Assembly: GCA_046704445.1 (NCBI GenBank)
Contig: JBJKRW010000042.1
Location: 1-32,476 of the forward strand
Direction of reading: 5' to 3'
Length of the DNA stretch: 32,476 bases
From: JBJKRW01 sp046704445
Lineage (GTDB): Bacteria > Patescibacteriota > Microgenomatia > UBA1406 > GWC2-37-13
Part shown: positions 7,951 through 15,186 of the stretch, in pieces
Layout of the letters: the number at the start of each line of letters is the position of its first letter
Numbering within the stretch: position 1 is the stretch's first letter
Notes under the pieces: generated by a model
What the model was told of the DNA's origin: nothing
The model's database searches: none
Seen by the model: the letters and a program-made list of their open reading frames with translations, nothing else
Program-made: the position numbers and the translations under genes

Positions 7951-8814
7951 TCATTTGAATTGATAAGTAAGATCTCCATTTTCGTCCGTCCGTTTTATTT
8001 TAATTCCCAGGGCATGTAGAGAGTCCAAAACTTCATTTGACGGATGTCCGAAAGTGTTGTGTTTTCCGACGCTTATCACTCCTATGGTAGGGTCTGCTAA
8101 CTTGTAAAAACTTCTCGATGCCCCTTGTTTTGAGCCATGATGAGGAATTTTAAGAATGGATACGTTTCGAACGTATTGTTCTGGCAGTAAATGCAGAATT
8201 GATATGGGAATATCGCCCGTCATGATAACCCGAAAATCATCTTTTTGAAAAAGGAACGTCAAAGAATAATTATTATCGTCAAGAACCGCGGTTCCGAATC
8301 TTTCCCCATTTTCAAACACCGCGTGTGTGCGTATGTATTCCCGGGAAGGCCAGAGGAATATAAATTTCGTTCCGGACAGATTCAATGAGTCGTGTGCATA
8401 CACAAATTCGGTTGATATACGCTTCCCGTGCAGAAGAGAAATGAGTTCCGAATAGAGAGGGGACGCATCTTTTAGAGGGACTGAGATAAAGTGCTTGACG
8501 CGGTAACGGCGAATTATTTCCGGGAAGCCTCCATAGTGATCTTTGTCCGGATGTGTGAGGATTGCGTATTCTATTGTACGGTCGGCAAAAAACATATTAT
8601 TTCCCAAACATTGTAGAACCGAATTGTCCGGACCGGCGTCAATTATAATATCAACGGACGGATAAATATGTATATATGTAGCATCTCCTTGTCCCACGTC
8701 ACAAAACACAATAATATTTCTAGACTTTCCGAATATCAGGGAAAGAATAATGATTCCTGCTGCTAACAGAATCGTTGCGATAAGAGTTTGTGGATTGACC
8801 GGCGATTCATACAT
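7951..8814 (-). CDS. ComEC-type metallo-beta-lactamase domain protein
   Basis: The 287-residue product has one N-terminal membrane helix (about 10-27) followed by a ComEC C-terminal-type metallo-beta-lactamase domain: FCDVGQGDATYI, IIDAGPD, and the metal motif THPDKDHYGG near residue 87-96, with later MTGDIP and KIPHHGSKQGAS. In ComEC of many bacteria this domain is fused to the membrane channel and is thought to degrade one strand of incoming DNA. Here it is a separate gene, 8 bp downstream of the channel gene. The metal ligands look intact, so a nuclease is likely. It is the last gene of the comEA-comEC operon. Confidence 0.88.
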   Translation of the reverse strand: MYESPVNPQTLIATILLAAGIIILSLIFGKSRNIIVFCDVGQGDATYIHIYPSVDIIIDAGPDNSVLQCLGNNMFFADRTIEYAILTHPDKDHYGGFPEIIRRYRVKHFISVPLKDASPLYSELISLLHGKRISTEFVYAHDSLNLSGTKFIFLWPSREYIRTHAVFENGERFGTAVLDDNNYSLTFLFQKDDFRVIMTGDIPISILHLLPEQYVRNVSILKIPHHGSKQGASRSFYKLADPTIGVISVGKHNTFGHPSNEVLDSLHALGIKIKRTDENGDLTYQFK

Positions 8815-8822
8815 GAGGAATG

Positions 8823-9662
8823 TCAGAATTGTACAAAGGCTCCTGGTATTGTCGATAAAATCCTAATGATCCAGATAAGATACTGTAATATGCCGAAACA
8901 TACGAGTGCGGGAATGATACCAAACAGAAAATGAACCTTGCCCAATAAAGCGGTAAGAAATCCGAAAACCATAAGAGGGGCTATTGTAAATGCGACCAGT
9001 ATGTTCGATACCGGGGCAATGAATGAAATCTGCTTAAAGGCGATAAAAATGAGCGGAGTCGTGAAGATCTGCGCGGCAAGCGAAGGTTTTAACTCTTTCC
9101 ATATATACCCTGCAATTGTTTGGGAAAGTTTTTTTGGTTTCTTTACCCTAACGGTTCCAAAAAGAATAATTCCAAGCGTTGCACCGTAGGAAAGATAGAA
9201 AGAAAGTGAATAAATCCACTCATGCCATATGATCAATGTAATAATTGCGGAAAGAAGCAATAGATAGAGCGCGACGGTTTTTCTGCCGAAAATTACTGCA
9301 ACGAGCGTTAAGATACCCATAATGGCAGATCTTATTACTGGGGCTTGTGGGCCAACAAATACTACAAACAAAATTACGGTTAGTATCGTAATCAGACAAG
9401 AGACAAATTTGCTAAAAAAACGGGTACAGGATGCAACAATAGAGCATAACAGCGTGATATTTATACCGGACAACACAACGATATGAAGTAGTCCGACCGT
9501 TTTCAACTGGGTGTAAAAACCGTACGACGTGCGTAAATTAATCCCGAATAAAATACCGTTTAAGAGCGATGCATGGGGCTCAGGAAGATATCCGTTAATC
9601 ACGCTTGAAAAAAAAGCAGGAGAAAAATTGTTTGTATTATTGGTCATGTTACTCAGTGTCAA
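8823..9662 (-). CDS. comEC: ComEC competence membrane channel domain
   Basis: The 279-residue polytopic membrane protein matches the Competence domain of ComEC/Rec2: LLNGILFGINLRTS, the signature GLLHIVVLSGINITLL near residues 53-68 and APVIRSAIMG around 106-115, with about seven hydrophobic helices. It forms the inner-membrane DNA translocation channel. Typical ComEC proteins have 600-800 residues; here both the N-terminal OB-fold region and the fused metallo-beta-lactamase are missing, and the latter is encoded next door. The start overlaps the end of comEA by 14 bp, so translation is probably coupled. Confidence 0.88.
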   Translation of the reverse strand: MTLSNMTNNTNNFSPAFFSSVINGYLPEPHASLLNGILFGINLRTSYGFYTQLKTVGLLHIVVLSGINITLLCSIVASCTRFFSKFVSCLITILTVILFVVFVGPQAPVIRSAIMGILTLVAVIFGRKTVALYLLLLSAIITLIIWHEWIYSLSFYLSYGATLGIILFGTVRVKKPKKLSQTIAGYIWKELKPSLAAQIFTTPLIFIAFKQISFIAPVSNILVAFTIAPLMVFGFLTALLGKVHFLFGIIPALVCFGILQYLIWIIRILSTIPGAFVQF

Positions 9663-10320
9663 CGAGGTTTTTTAAGCCTTCATATACATTGCTTTTTACA
9701 ATTTTTTTTGACAGTAATTCTTCAACGGACGAGTAAGGCCGGTTTTGAATAATTTTCTGCGCTGTAATCTTTCCTACTCCGGGAAGGCTGTCAAGTTCTT
9801 CCAAAGTTGCATCGTTTATGTTTATTAACAGAACGCCTAAAGAGTTCGAAGCAGGGGGTATTGAGATGAGGGGTCGAGTATAGTCCAGAGATTTCGGATT
9901 CTCTGTAAATATTCCGGATTGGATTTCGGAAAACGAAGGGATATATAGTTTTTCCTGGTCCGAAACCAGTTTTGCCATGTTATAATTCCGCGATATGTAA
10001 GAGATGTCCGCTTCATCGGAATACCCTCCGGCAAGATCGAGAATATCCTTTACTCGAGCCCCAAACTTTACTTCATATACATTCGGATTTTTTACCGCTC
10101 CCGCGACGTCTATTCTGATTTTATTAGGAATTTGTTGGGGTTGGGTAAGTTCGCCCAGTACTTCGGATTCTTCCGACAATTTTTCGGAATTCTGAAAAAA
10201 AAGAATTACCGAAACGATTGAAACGCACAGCGCAATTAATATCAATACAATCTCTATGCGGTATTTTTTTAACCGTTTTAATAATGGTTTAAACGATCGT
10301 AACAGTCCGTTCATAAGCAT
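9649..10320 (-). CDS. comEA: ComEA-like DNA-binding receptor (SLBB and helix-hairpin-helix)
   Basis: The 223-residue product has one membrane helix (about 24-45), then an SLBB domain (IRIDVAGAVKNPNVYEV, ILDLAGGYSDEADISYI, EKLYIP, about 75-133). It ends in a helix-hairpin-helix pair (ININDATLEELDSLPGVGKI, then AQKIIQNRPYSSVEELL, about 165-222). ComEA binds double-stranded DNA outside the membrane and hands it to ComEC. It is the first gene of the uptake operon. A second possible start is Met3. The family assignment is firm from the domain order. Confidence 0.9.
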   Translation of the reverse strand: MLMNGLLRSFKPLLKRLKKYRIEIVLILIALCVSIVSVILFFQNSEKLSEESEVLGELTQPQQIPNKIRIDVAGAVKNPNVYEVKFGARVKDILDLAGGYSDEADISYISRNYNMAKLVSDQEKLYIPSFSEIQSGIFTENPKSLDYTRPLISIPPASNSLGVLLININDATLEELDSLPGVGKITAQKIIQNRPYSSVEELLSKKIVKSNVYEGLKNLVDTE

Positions 10321-10446
10321 AAAACTTCTTTTTTTACTTTATCAGAAACTAAATTTTCAGTCTACCGTTTATATACCACAATAGGAATAGTGCAGAATGC
10401 CCGTATGGGAAAATTATTACATTTTCATAATTAAGCAATTTCAAGA

Positions 10447-10452
10447 TATACT
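10447..10452 (+). promoter_or_regulatory. -10 element of rnhB
   Basis: TATACT ends 7 nt before ATG 10460, so the mRNA is predicted to be leaderless. This decides the start among GTG 10457, ATG 10460 and ATG 10469. The -35 is weak. Confidence 0.5.
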
Positions 10453-10459
10453 ATGAGTG

Positions 10460-11131
10460 ATGAAACCTATGTTGCCGGATCTGTCTTTTGAACGCCTATA
10501 TTGGAATAAAAACAGGTGGGTAATCGGGGTGGATGAAGTTGGTCGTGGGGCTCTGTCGGGCCCCGTATTCGCAGCAGCATCCTGCATTGATATGTATAAG
10601 TTGAAAAACCCGGAAACGTCACTTTCGACACTTGGAATAGACGATTCAAAACGGTTAACGGCATCGATTAGAGAAAAAATATTTCATGAAATTTCCAGGT
10701 CCTGTTTCTTTTTCTCGGTCGCGTCATGTTCCGTTACGCATATCAACCGGAAAGGAATCGTACACGCAACTCATACCGCCATGAGAAAAGCGATACGCAG
10801 ATTAACGTCGGAAGTCGCCGGATTTTATCCCGGCCTTAGCAGGGATTTTATCCTCATAATAGACGGTTATCCGGTGAAACACATTCGTTACTTCGGCCTA
10901 AAAAATCAAAACGCAATGATAAAAGCGGATCAACAATCGATTTCGGTTGCGGCGTCGTCGATAATCGCAAAAGTGTTACGGGACCGTTATATGACAAAAC
11001 TTTCCCGGAGTTTTCCGGTGTATGCATGGGATAACAATAAGGGGTACGGTACCGCAAAACATATTCGTGCAATTAAACAATACGGTTGCTGTAAACATCA
11101 TAGGGATCTGTTTGTGAGGAATTTTGTGTAA
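10460..11131 (+). CDS. rnhB: ribonuclease HII
   Basis: This 223-residue enzyme cleaves the RNA strand of RNA/DNA hybrids and removes ribonucleotides from DNA. The catalytic signature VIGVDEVGRGALSGPV lies at residues 21-36 (Asp25, Glu26), followed by GIDDSKRLT. Later conserved parts are LIIDGYPV (third acidic residue), IKADQQSISVAASSIIAKVLRD and NKGYGTAKHIRAI. Length and motif order match the family. It stands alone between divergent comEA and the convergent second surface operon. Confidence 0.95.
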   Translation: MKPMLPDLSFERLYWNKNRWVIGVDEVGRGALSGPVFAAASCIDMYKLKNPETSLSTLGIDDSKRLTASIREKIFHEISRSCFFFSVASCSVTHINRKGIVHATHTAMRKAIRRLTSEVAGFYPGLSRDFILIIDGYPVKHIRYFGLKNQNAMIKADQQSISVAASSIIAKVLRDRYMTKLSRSFPVYAWDNNKGYGTAKHIRAIKQYGCCKHHRDLFVRNFV

Positions 11132-11139
11132 AGTCCGTT

Positions 11140-12165
11140 TCAGTCCCGCTCGGGTTTGGTGAAGTGTCTGACAAGCAGAATTGCCAGTAAAACGGCGGTA
11201 AAAACTCCGAACAGCAATTTGAACGGAAGCGCAATAAATGAAGTCGCGGCCGAGATTTTCGGTCCAAAATCACCGAATGTCAATGAGGTGGATAGGCGAT
11301 ACATGCCGACGAAAAAACCGGATAAGAGGAGACTGACGGATTTTCGGCAATAAACAGAGCCCTTTCCCGGGGTTTGGCAGTCGACGGAAGCGGAAGGACT
11401 GGCGGCCAATTGACGTTGCGACTCCGCCAAAATATTTTGAGGAATTACTTCATAATTTGCCGTTTCGCCGAAATTGCCTCTGAGCGTAATTTCTCCCTGT
11501 GGTTTTATGAGATTTTTTCCCTGATTATCAACCACCAGAATAACCGGAATTTTGTCGCTGCTGTCAAATACTTCATATTGCCGTCCGAACAGGGAGAAGG
11601 AAAATCTCGGAAGAATGTCAAAAAGCGCAATCTTTCCTTTGGCCTCGGTCATTCCGGTGTTGGTTACCGTGATAAGAATGTTGGACCCTATGGTTGCTTT
11701 TGCGCTGGTGTTGGGGGCTCCTTCGATTGTGGGAGGAGGTTGGGTTTCGACAAGGAGGGTATAGTAATAATCTCCTTCAGGAGCTCCGTCGGGAATACGG
11801 ATTCTCAAAAGCAACTGTTGAGAGTCTTTGGTTTGCATAAAAAAAGGTTGTTCGAGAGAGATGTTGGCGTTATCCAGGCTGAAACGGACCGGCCCTTCAA
11901 ACTCGGGTTTAATGTTGATATTTCCGTACTGATCCTTAGGCTCAAACGGCAATACTTTTGCGGTTGCGACAACCGGATCGCCGCTGTTTCCCACCTTGTA
12001 GGCAATAAGAATGGATTTTCCGGGCTTGATAAAAACCTCAAGAATCGGCGGCGAAATGGAAAGGGTAACTTGCTGGGCGCGGACAACTGAATCGGATAGA
12101 GAGAAAAAAGCAAAAAACAGAATGAACGCGCAGATTATTTTTATTCTCCATTTGTTATTCTTCAT
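11140..12165 (-). CDS. DUF916/WxLIP-like surface protein, second copy
   Basis: The 341-residue protein has a signal peptide (about 8-30, ending VVRAQQ) and an Ig-like domain with SISPPILEVFIKPGKSILIAYKVGN and LRIRIPDGAPEGDYYYTLL. A second beta-domain (about 155-290) and a C-terminal membrane helix (about 312-332) with a short basic tail follow. Layout and the SPP...PG start match the protein at 4468-5478, though sequence identity looks low and the long cytoplasmic coiled coil is missing. It lies 22 bp downstream of its putative partner gene at 12188. It probably anchors or scaffolds that secreted protein. Confidence 0.65.
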   Translation of the reverse strand: MKNNKWRIKIICAFILFFAFFSLSDSVVRAQQVTLSISPPILEVFIKPGKSILIAYKVGNSGDPVVATAKVLPFEPKDQYGNINIKPEFEGPVRFSLDNANISLEQPFFMQTKDSQQLLLRIRIPDGAPEGDYYYTLLVETQPPPTIEGAPNTSAKATIGSNILITVTNTGMTEAKGKIALFDILPRFSFSLFGRQYEVFDSSDKIPVILVVDNQGKNLIKPQGEITLRGNFGETANYEVIPQNILAESQRQLAASPSASVDCQTPGKGSVYCRKSVSLLLSGFFVGMYRLSTSLTFGDFGPKISAATSFIALPFKLLFGVFTAVLLAILLVRHFTKPERD

Positions 12166-12187
12166 GTGTAATTCCGCAATGAATAGG

Positions 12188-12985
12188 CTAATAGCTCGGT
12201 GTTGCGATAAAATTTACGACCGTCTGATATGTTCCGGCGCCGCGTCCGGGTCCTACATTTAATTTAAATGTAATATCTGACTGATGAATAATGTTTTTTG
12301 GTTTTGAGGTAAGGTCAACCGTTACATTCTGGCTGCTCATGACGGGTTGCGGTGTTTCGGGAACAGTAGTATCCGCAAATCTGCGATAACACGTTGCGCC
12401 GCAGGTTACGAAAGTCGTAGGTATGTCATCACCCGACATGGAATACCCGAATCCTTCGGTAGAGTTCAGTACCCACGGCCGGGAAGTAATTTCGTTGCAC
12501 GTACCGTCGTCGCAGCTGGTATCGGGAATATAATCCGGACCGGAAAGCTGTTTCAAAGGTCCGTTTTCCGAAGCAGTTACCTGATATTGTCCGGCTCCGC
12601 CAAAAGATACGGAAAGAGTCGCTCCCTGTGTTGCCGGTACGTTATCGGTCATTTCACCGAAGTCAACGCGTGTTCGGGAAATGGAAAACGTAAAGGGGAC
12701 TATAGAATAAAAATATTGAAATCCCGCCTTGATGATATATCCGCTCGACGAAAATTCTTCCGCTGCGAGTTGTCCGAGCGTTGCGGACAGGGTCGCGGTT
12801 GCGGACGAATACACGTCGGCCCCGCTGTTAATATTGACATATTTCATTTGATACTGGGAAGATTCCATGGAGTCGGCATGAACGGGAGAATTAAGAATAG
12901 GGAGGCGGGAAGAGAAAATAAAGAAAGAAAAGCAAAGAAAAGCGCAGATACTAATTGTCTTTATGCTCAATACTCTATGCTTCAT
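12188..12985 (-). CDS. secreted surface protein, short paralog of 5483-6934
   Basis: The 265-residue product has a signal peptide (about 1-38, ending PVHA|DS), then a beta-rich body. It shares the C-terminal pattern of the larger protein at 5483-6934: YIPDTSCDDGTC with a Cys pair, NSTEGFGYSMSG, and an ending TYQTVVNFIATPSY. The repeated Cys pair suggests disulphides outside the cell. The gene precedes a DUF916-like gene exactly as in the first cluster. Function unknown; an envelope structural or adhesive role is inferred from export and pairing. Confidence 0.7.
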   Translation of the reverse strand: MKHRVLSIKTISICAFLCFSFFIFSSRLPILNSPVHADSMESSQYQMKYVNINSGADVYSSATATLSATLGQLAAEEFSSSGYIIKAGFQYFYSIVPFTFSISRTRVDFGEMTDNVPATQGATLSVSFGGAGQYQVTASENGPLKQLSGPDYIPDTSCDDGTCNEITSRPWVLNSTEGFGYSMSGDDIPTTFVTCGATCYRRFADTTVPETPQPVMSSQNVTVDLTSKPKNIIHQSDITFKLNVGPGRGAGTYQTVVNFIATPSY

Positions 12986-12998
12986 ACGTCATGCTGAA

Positions 12999-13649
12999 TT
13001 AATTCGTAGTTTTTTCGTACTTTTCTATGAGTTTTTCCATACGTCTGACGGATTTCCGTATCGTGTCGAGTTCATGGTCGCCCATGAAATTATCCGCAGC
13101 CTGCTTGATGTTTGTAATATGATTCTTAATCAGCAGGGATAGAAACAGGAACGAATCGCCCTGCAGTTTTTCGTTCTTTGTTTTAAGTTGCTCGCTTGTC
13201 ATATACTGCTGGCCCATAAACATGGCAAAAGGGGTGAGAAAAGCAAGGGAAAAAATCGGAAGAAGTGTTTTAAAATCTTGGTTCGGCGGAAGCGACATAA
13301 GATAAAAAATAACGAGTGCACAAGTGCTGGTGATTGAAATGACGGGTTCGAGCAAAAGGCTTAGGGAAAAAAGCAGGAAATATACCAGGAAAAAAAAGGG
13401 GGAACTTGATTCTCCCGAACTGTTGACAACGACAAGTACGATCAACGTAAAGATGACTGATTCCAGAAGTTTTGTAGCCTCCTGTTTACGGACAAGAATC
13501 CGTTTGGCAAGAAAAAATACAATAAAAAGGAGGGCGGCAATCTGGAAATCATATTGTGCAAGGTAGGTTTTGGGAAACATAAACGTAAGCGCAATCGTTA
13601 TGATCAGAAGAAGCGCATGGACAATTTCTTTTGAAAAATATTTTGCCAT
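12999..13649 (-). CDS. six-helix membrane protein with kinase-like cytoplasmic helix
   Basis: The frame extends to 13718, but the start at 13649 (MAKYFSKEIV, 216 residues) is preferred because TATACT ends 6 nt upstream. About six membrane helices fill residues 10-165, followed by a charged cytoplasmic tail of about 50 residues with helix-forming SEQLKTKNEKLQ and LSLLIKNHITNIKQAADNF. The layout recalls the sensor half of a histidine kinase up to a dimerisation helix containing His, but no ATPase domain (N, G boxes) is present. It heads the second surface operon (13-bp gap), so a sensing or assembly role is possible. No family was identified with certainty. Confidence 0.65.
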   Translation of the reverse strand: MAKYFSKEIVHALLLIITIALTFMFPKTYLAQYDFQIAALLFIVFFLAKRILVRKQEATKLLESVIFTLIVLVVVNSSGESSSPFFFLVYFLLFSLSLLLEPVISITSTCALVIFYLMSLPPNQDFKTLLPIFSLAFLTPFAMFMGQQYMTSEQLKTKNEKLQGDSFLFLSLLIKNHITNIKQAADNFMGDHELDTIRKSVRRMEKLIEKYEKTTN

Positions 13650-13655
13650 ATGATA

Positions 13656-13661
13656 AGTATA
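13656..13661 (-). promoter_or_regulatory. -10 element of the second surface operon
   Basis: Minus-strand TATACT (13661-13656), 6 nt before ATG 13649; the -35 is weak (TGTACT, 17 nt upstream). It fixes the start of the membrane-protein gene. Confidence 0.45.
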
Positions 13662-13722
13662 GATGATGCCGGATGGAGAGTACACGGGAAAATACGAATG
13701 TCTGGTAGCGGATGTCATTCTA

Positions 13723-13731
13723 TGCTACAAT
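13723..13731 (+). promoter_or_regulatory. extended -10 promoter of secE
   Basis: TGCTACAAT is an extended -10 (TGnTACAAT) ending 7 nt before ATG 13739. It supports that start and a leaderless secE mRNA. Confidence 0.55.
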
Positions 13732-13738
13732 ATGCGGT

Positions 13739-13939
13739 ATGGCACAAAATCCGAACGTCAAAGCGGCGTTTTTTACCAACATAGTTGATGAGTTAAAAAA
13801 GGTAACCTGGCCGTCCAGAAAAGAGACCGTTCGACTGACCGTCGTGGTGATTGCGATTTCCTTGATAATCGGATTCTATATAGGTATAATAGACATCCTA
13901 CTGGCAAATGGATTGGGGATTATCAGTAAAATGAGATAA
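13739..13939 (+). CDS. secE: protein translocase subunit SecE
   Basis: The 66-residue protein has the SecE signature VDELKKVTWPSRKETVRLTVVV (about 17-38), followed by a single membrane helix. It clamps the SecY channel in the inner membrane. The open frame begins upstream at 13712, but the extended -10 and the usual short N-terminus place the start at 13739. It is followed by nusG, the standard bacterial order secE-nusG-rplK-rplA. Confidence 0.93.
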   Translation: MAQNPNVKAAFFTNIVDELKKVTWPSRKETVRLTVVVIAISLIIGFYIGIIDILLANGLGIISKMR

Positions 13940-13983
13940 AAAGCCTTCAATTCAGCTAGTGAGTTGATTACAAAAGCATACTC

Positions 13984-13989
13984 TATATT
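13984..13989 (+). promoter_or_regulatory. -10 element of nusG
   Basis: TATATT ends 6 nt before ATG 13996. This suggests that nusG and the ribosomal genes have their own leaderless promoter as well as readthrough from secE. Confidence 0.4.
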
Positions 13990-13995
13990 ACCAAT

Positions 13996-14586
13996 ATGCA
14001 ACAGGACCAGATTCAAAAAGAACAAAAAGAGGCGTTGAATACCGATGCGCCTTCGGTTAAGGACCAGGCGAAATGGTATGTAATACATATCCAGACCGGT
14101 TATGAACAGCGCGTGAAACAGGCGCTGGAGCAGCGCGTAAAAAGTCTGGGGGTTGAGGACAAAATCTTTGATGTGGTTATTCCGATGCGCGACGTGGTGG
14201 TGGTGAAAAAAGGCAAAAAAACCAAGCAGACGGAAAAAGTATTTCCGGGATATATTCTGGTCCGGATGATCCTGAACGATGATTCCTGGTTGGTGGTAAG
14301 AACTACGGAAGGGGTAACGGGGTTTGTCGGCGCCGGACTTAAGCCGACTCCCATATCGGACAAAGAGGTTGAGGCAATCATGAGATTTGTACAGCAGGAA
14401 CAGCCGAAATTCAAGGCAAAGTTTTCGGTAGGCGAAGCGGTCAAGATCACGGAAGGACCTTTTGCCGACTTTTTGGGTACGATTGAAGCGATCGACGAAG
14501 AACGCGGCAAAGTCAGAGTGTTGGTTTCGATCTTTGACAGGGAGACGCCGGTCGAGCTTGATTTTTTACAAGTGGCAAAATTGTAA
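13996..14586 (+). CDS. nusG: transcription antitermination/elongation factor NusG
   Basis: The 196-residue product has a NusG N-terminal domain (KWYVIHIQTGYEQRVKQAL, about 27-46; FPGYILVRMILNDDSWLVV; TEGVTGFVG) and a C-terminal KOW domain (VGEAVKITEGPFADFLGTIE, about 137-156). It binds RNA polymerase and couples transcription to Rho or ribosomes. A short Gln/Glu/Lys-rich N-terminal extension of about 25 residues precedes the domain. Length and gene order are normal. Confidence 0.96.
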   Translation: MQQDQIQKEQKEALNTDAPSVKDQAKWYVIHIQTGYEQRVKQALEQRVKSLGVEDKIFDVVIPMRDVVVVKKGKKTKQTEKVFPGYILVRMILNDDSWLVVRTTEGVTGFVGAGLKPTPISDKEVEAIMRFVQQEQPKFKAKFSVGEAVKITEGPFADFLGTIEAIDEERGKVRVLVSIFDRETPVELDFLQVAKL

Positions 14587-14588
14587 TT

Positions 14589-14666
14589 AGTTCATAAAGT
14601 TTTTAAAGTTAATAAAGTAGAAAAGTGGATCTTTATGAACTTTACAAACCTTATAACTTTATAAAC
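14589..14666 (+). repeat. 78-bp intergenic element, copy 1 (upstream of rplK)
   Basis: This AT-rich element occupies almost the whole nusG-rplK gap and recurs at 15098-15175 with 71 of 78 positions identical. It contains a 9-bp inverted repeat, TTCATAAAG (14591-14599) with CTTTATGAA (14631-14639). It also holds a nine-codon ORF ending 9 nt before rplK. It may be an RNA element regulating the ribosomal genes or a mobile intergenic repeat. Confidence 0.75.
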
Positions 14667-14673
14667 TAAAGTC

Positions 14674-15099
14674 ATGGCAAAAAAAATAAAAACATTAATC
14701 AAATTGAATCTACCCGCCGGTGAAGCGACACCCGCTCCGCCTGTCGGTCCCGCATTGGGTCAGCACGGTATTCCGATCATGGATTTCATCAAGGAATACA
14801 ATGCGCGGACCGCAAAACTGAAAGGCCAGGTCATTCCTGCGGTTATAACCGTGTATGAAGACAGGTCTTTTACGTTTATCACCAAGCTTCCTCCTGTGGC
14901 CGCGATGATCAAGAAAAAAATTGCACTGCAGAAAGGTTCGGGTAAGCCGAATACCGAGAAAGTGGGAAAGTTGTCAAAAGTTCAGGTCGAGGAAATTGCC
15001 AAGGAAAAGTTGAAAGATTTGAATACCGAAGACGTGCAAATGGCGTCGCGGATTGTTTCGGGCACCGCAAGAAGTATGGGTGTGGACGTAGAAAACTAG
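14674..15099 (+). CDS. rplK: 50S ribosomal protein L11
   Basis: The 141-residue protein matches L11 over its full length. The N-terminal domain has IKLNLPAGEATPAPPVGPAL and GQHGIPIMDFIKEYNART; the rRNA-binding C-terminal domain has PPVAAMIKKKI and ends with GTARSMGV. L11 shapes the GTPase-associated centre of the large subunit. No Shine-Dalgarno is seen; the 78-bp element precedes the start. Confidence 0.97.
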   Translation: MAKKIKTLIKLNLPAGEATPAPPVGPALGQHGIPIMDFIKEYNARTAKLKGQVIPAVITVYEDRSFTFITKLPPVAAMIKKKIALQKGSGKPNTEKVGKLSKVQVEEIAKEKLKDLNTEDVQMASRIVSGTARSMGVDVEN

Positions 15100-15175
15100 T
15101 TCATAAAGTTTTTAAAGTTGATAAAGTAGAAATAGCGAACTTTATGGACTTTACAAACCTTATAACTTTATAAAC
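15098..15175 (+). repeat. 78-bp intergenic element, copy 2 (upstream of rplA)
   Basis: This second copy begins at the stop codon of rplK. Five of the seven differences from copy 1 cluster in the centre, in the loop of the inverted repeat. One of the others (A to G in the 3' arm) turns an A-U pair into a G-U pair, so pairing in RNA is kept. Confidence 0.75.
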
Positions 15176-15186
15176 AAACTTAATGT

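Noticed and set aside
11374..12090. 238-codon plus-strand ORF antisense to the DUF916-like gene
   Set aside because: Long but composed of low-plausibility residues; the opposite frame has a signal peptide, domain pattern and membrane anchor.
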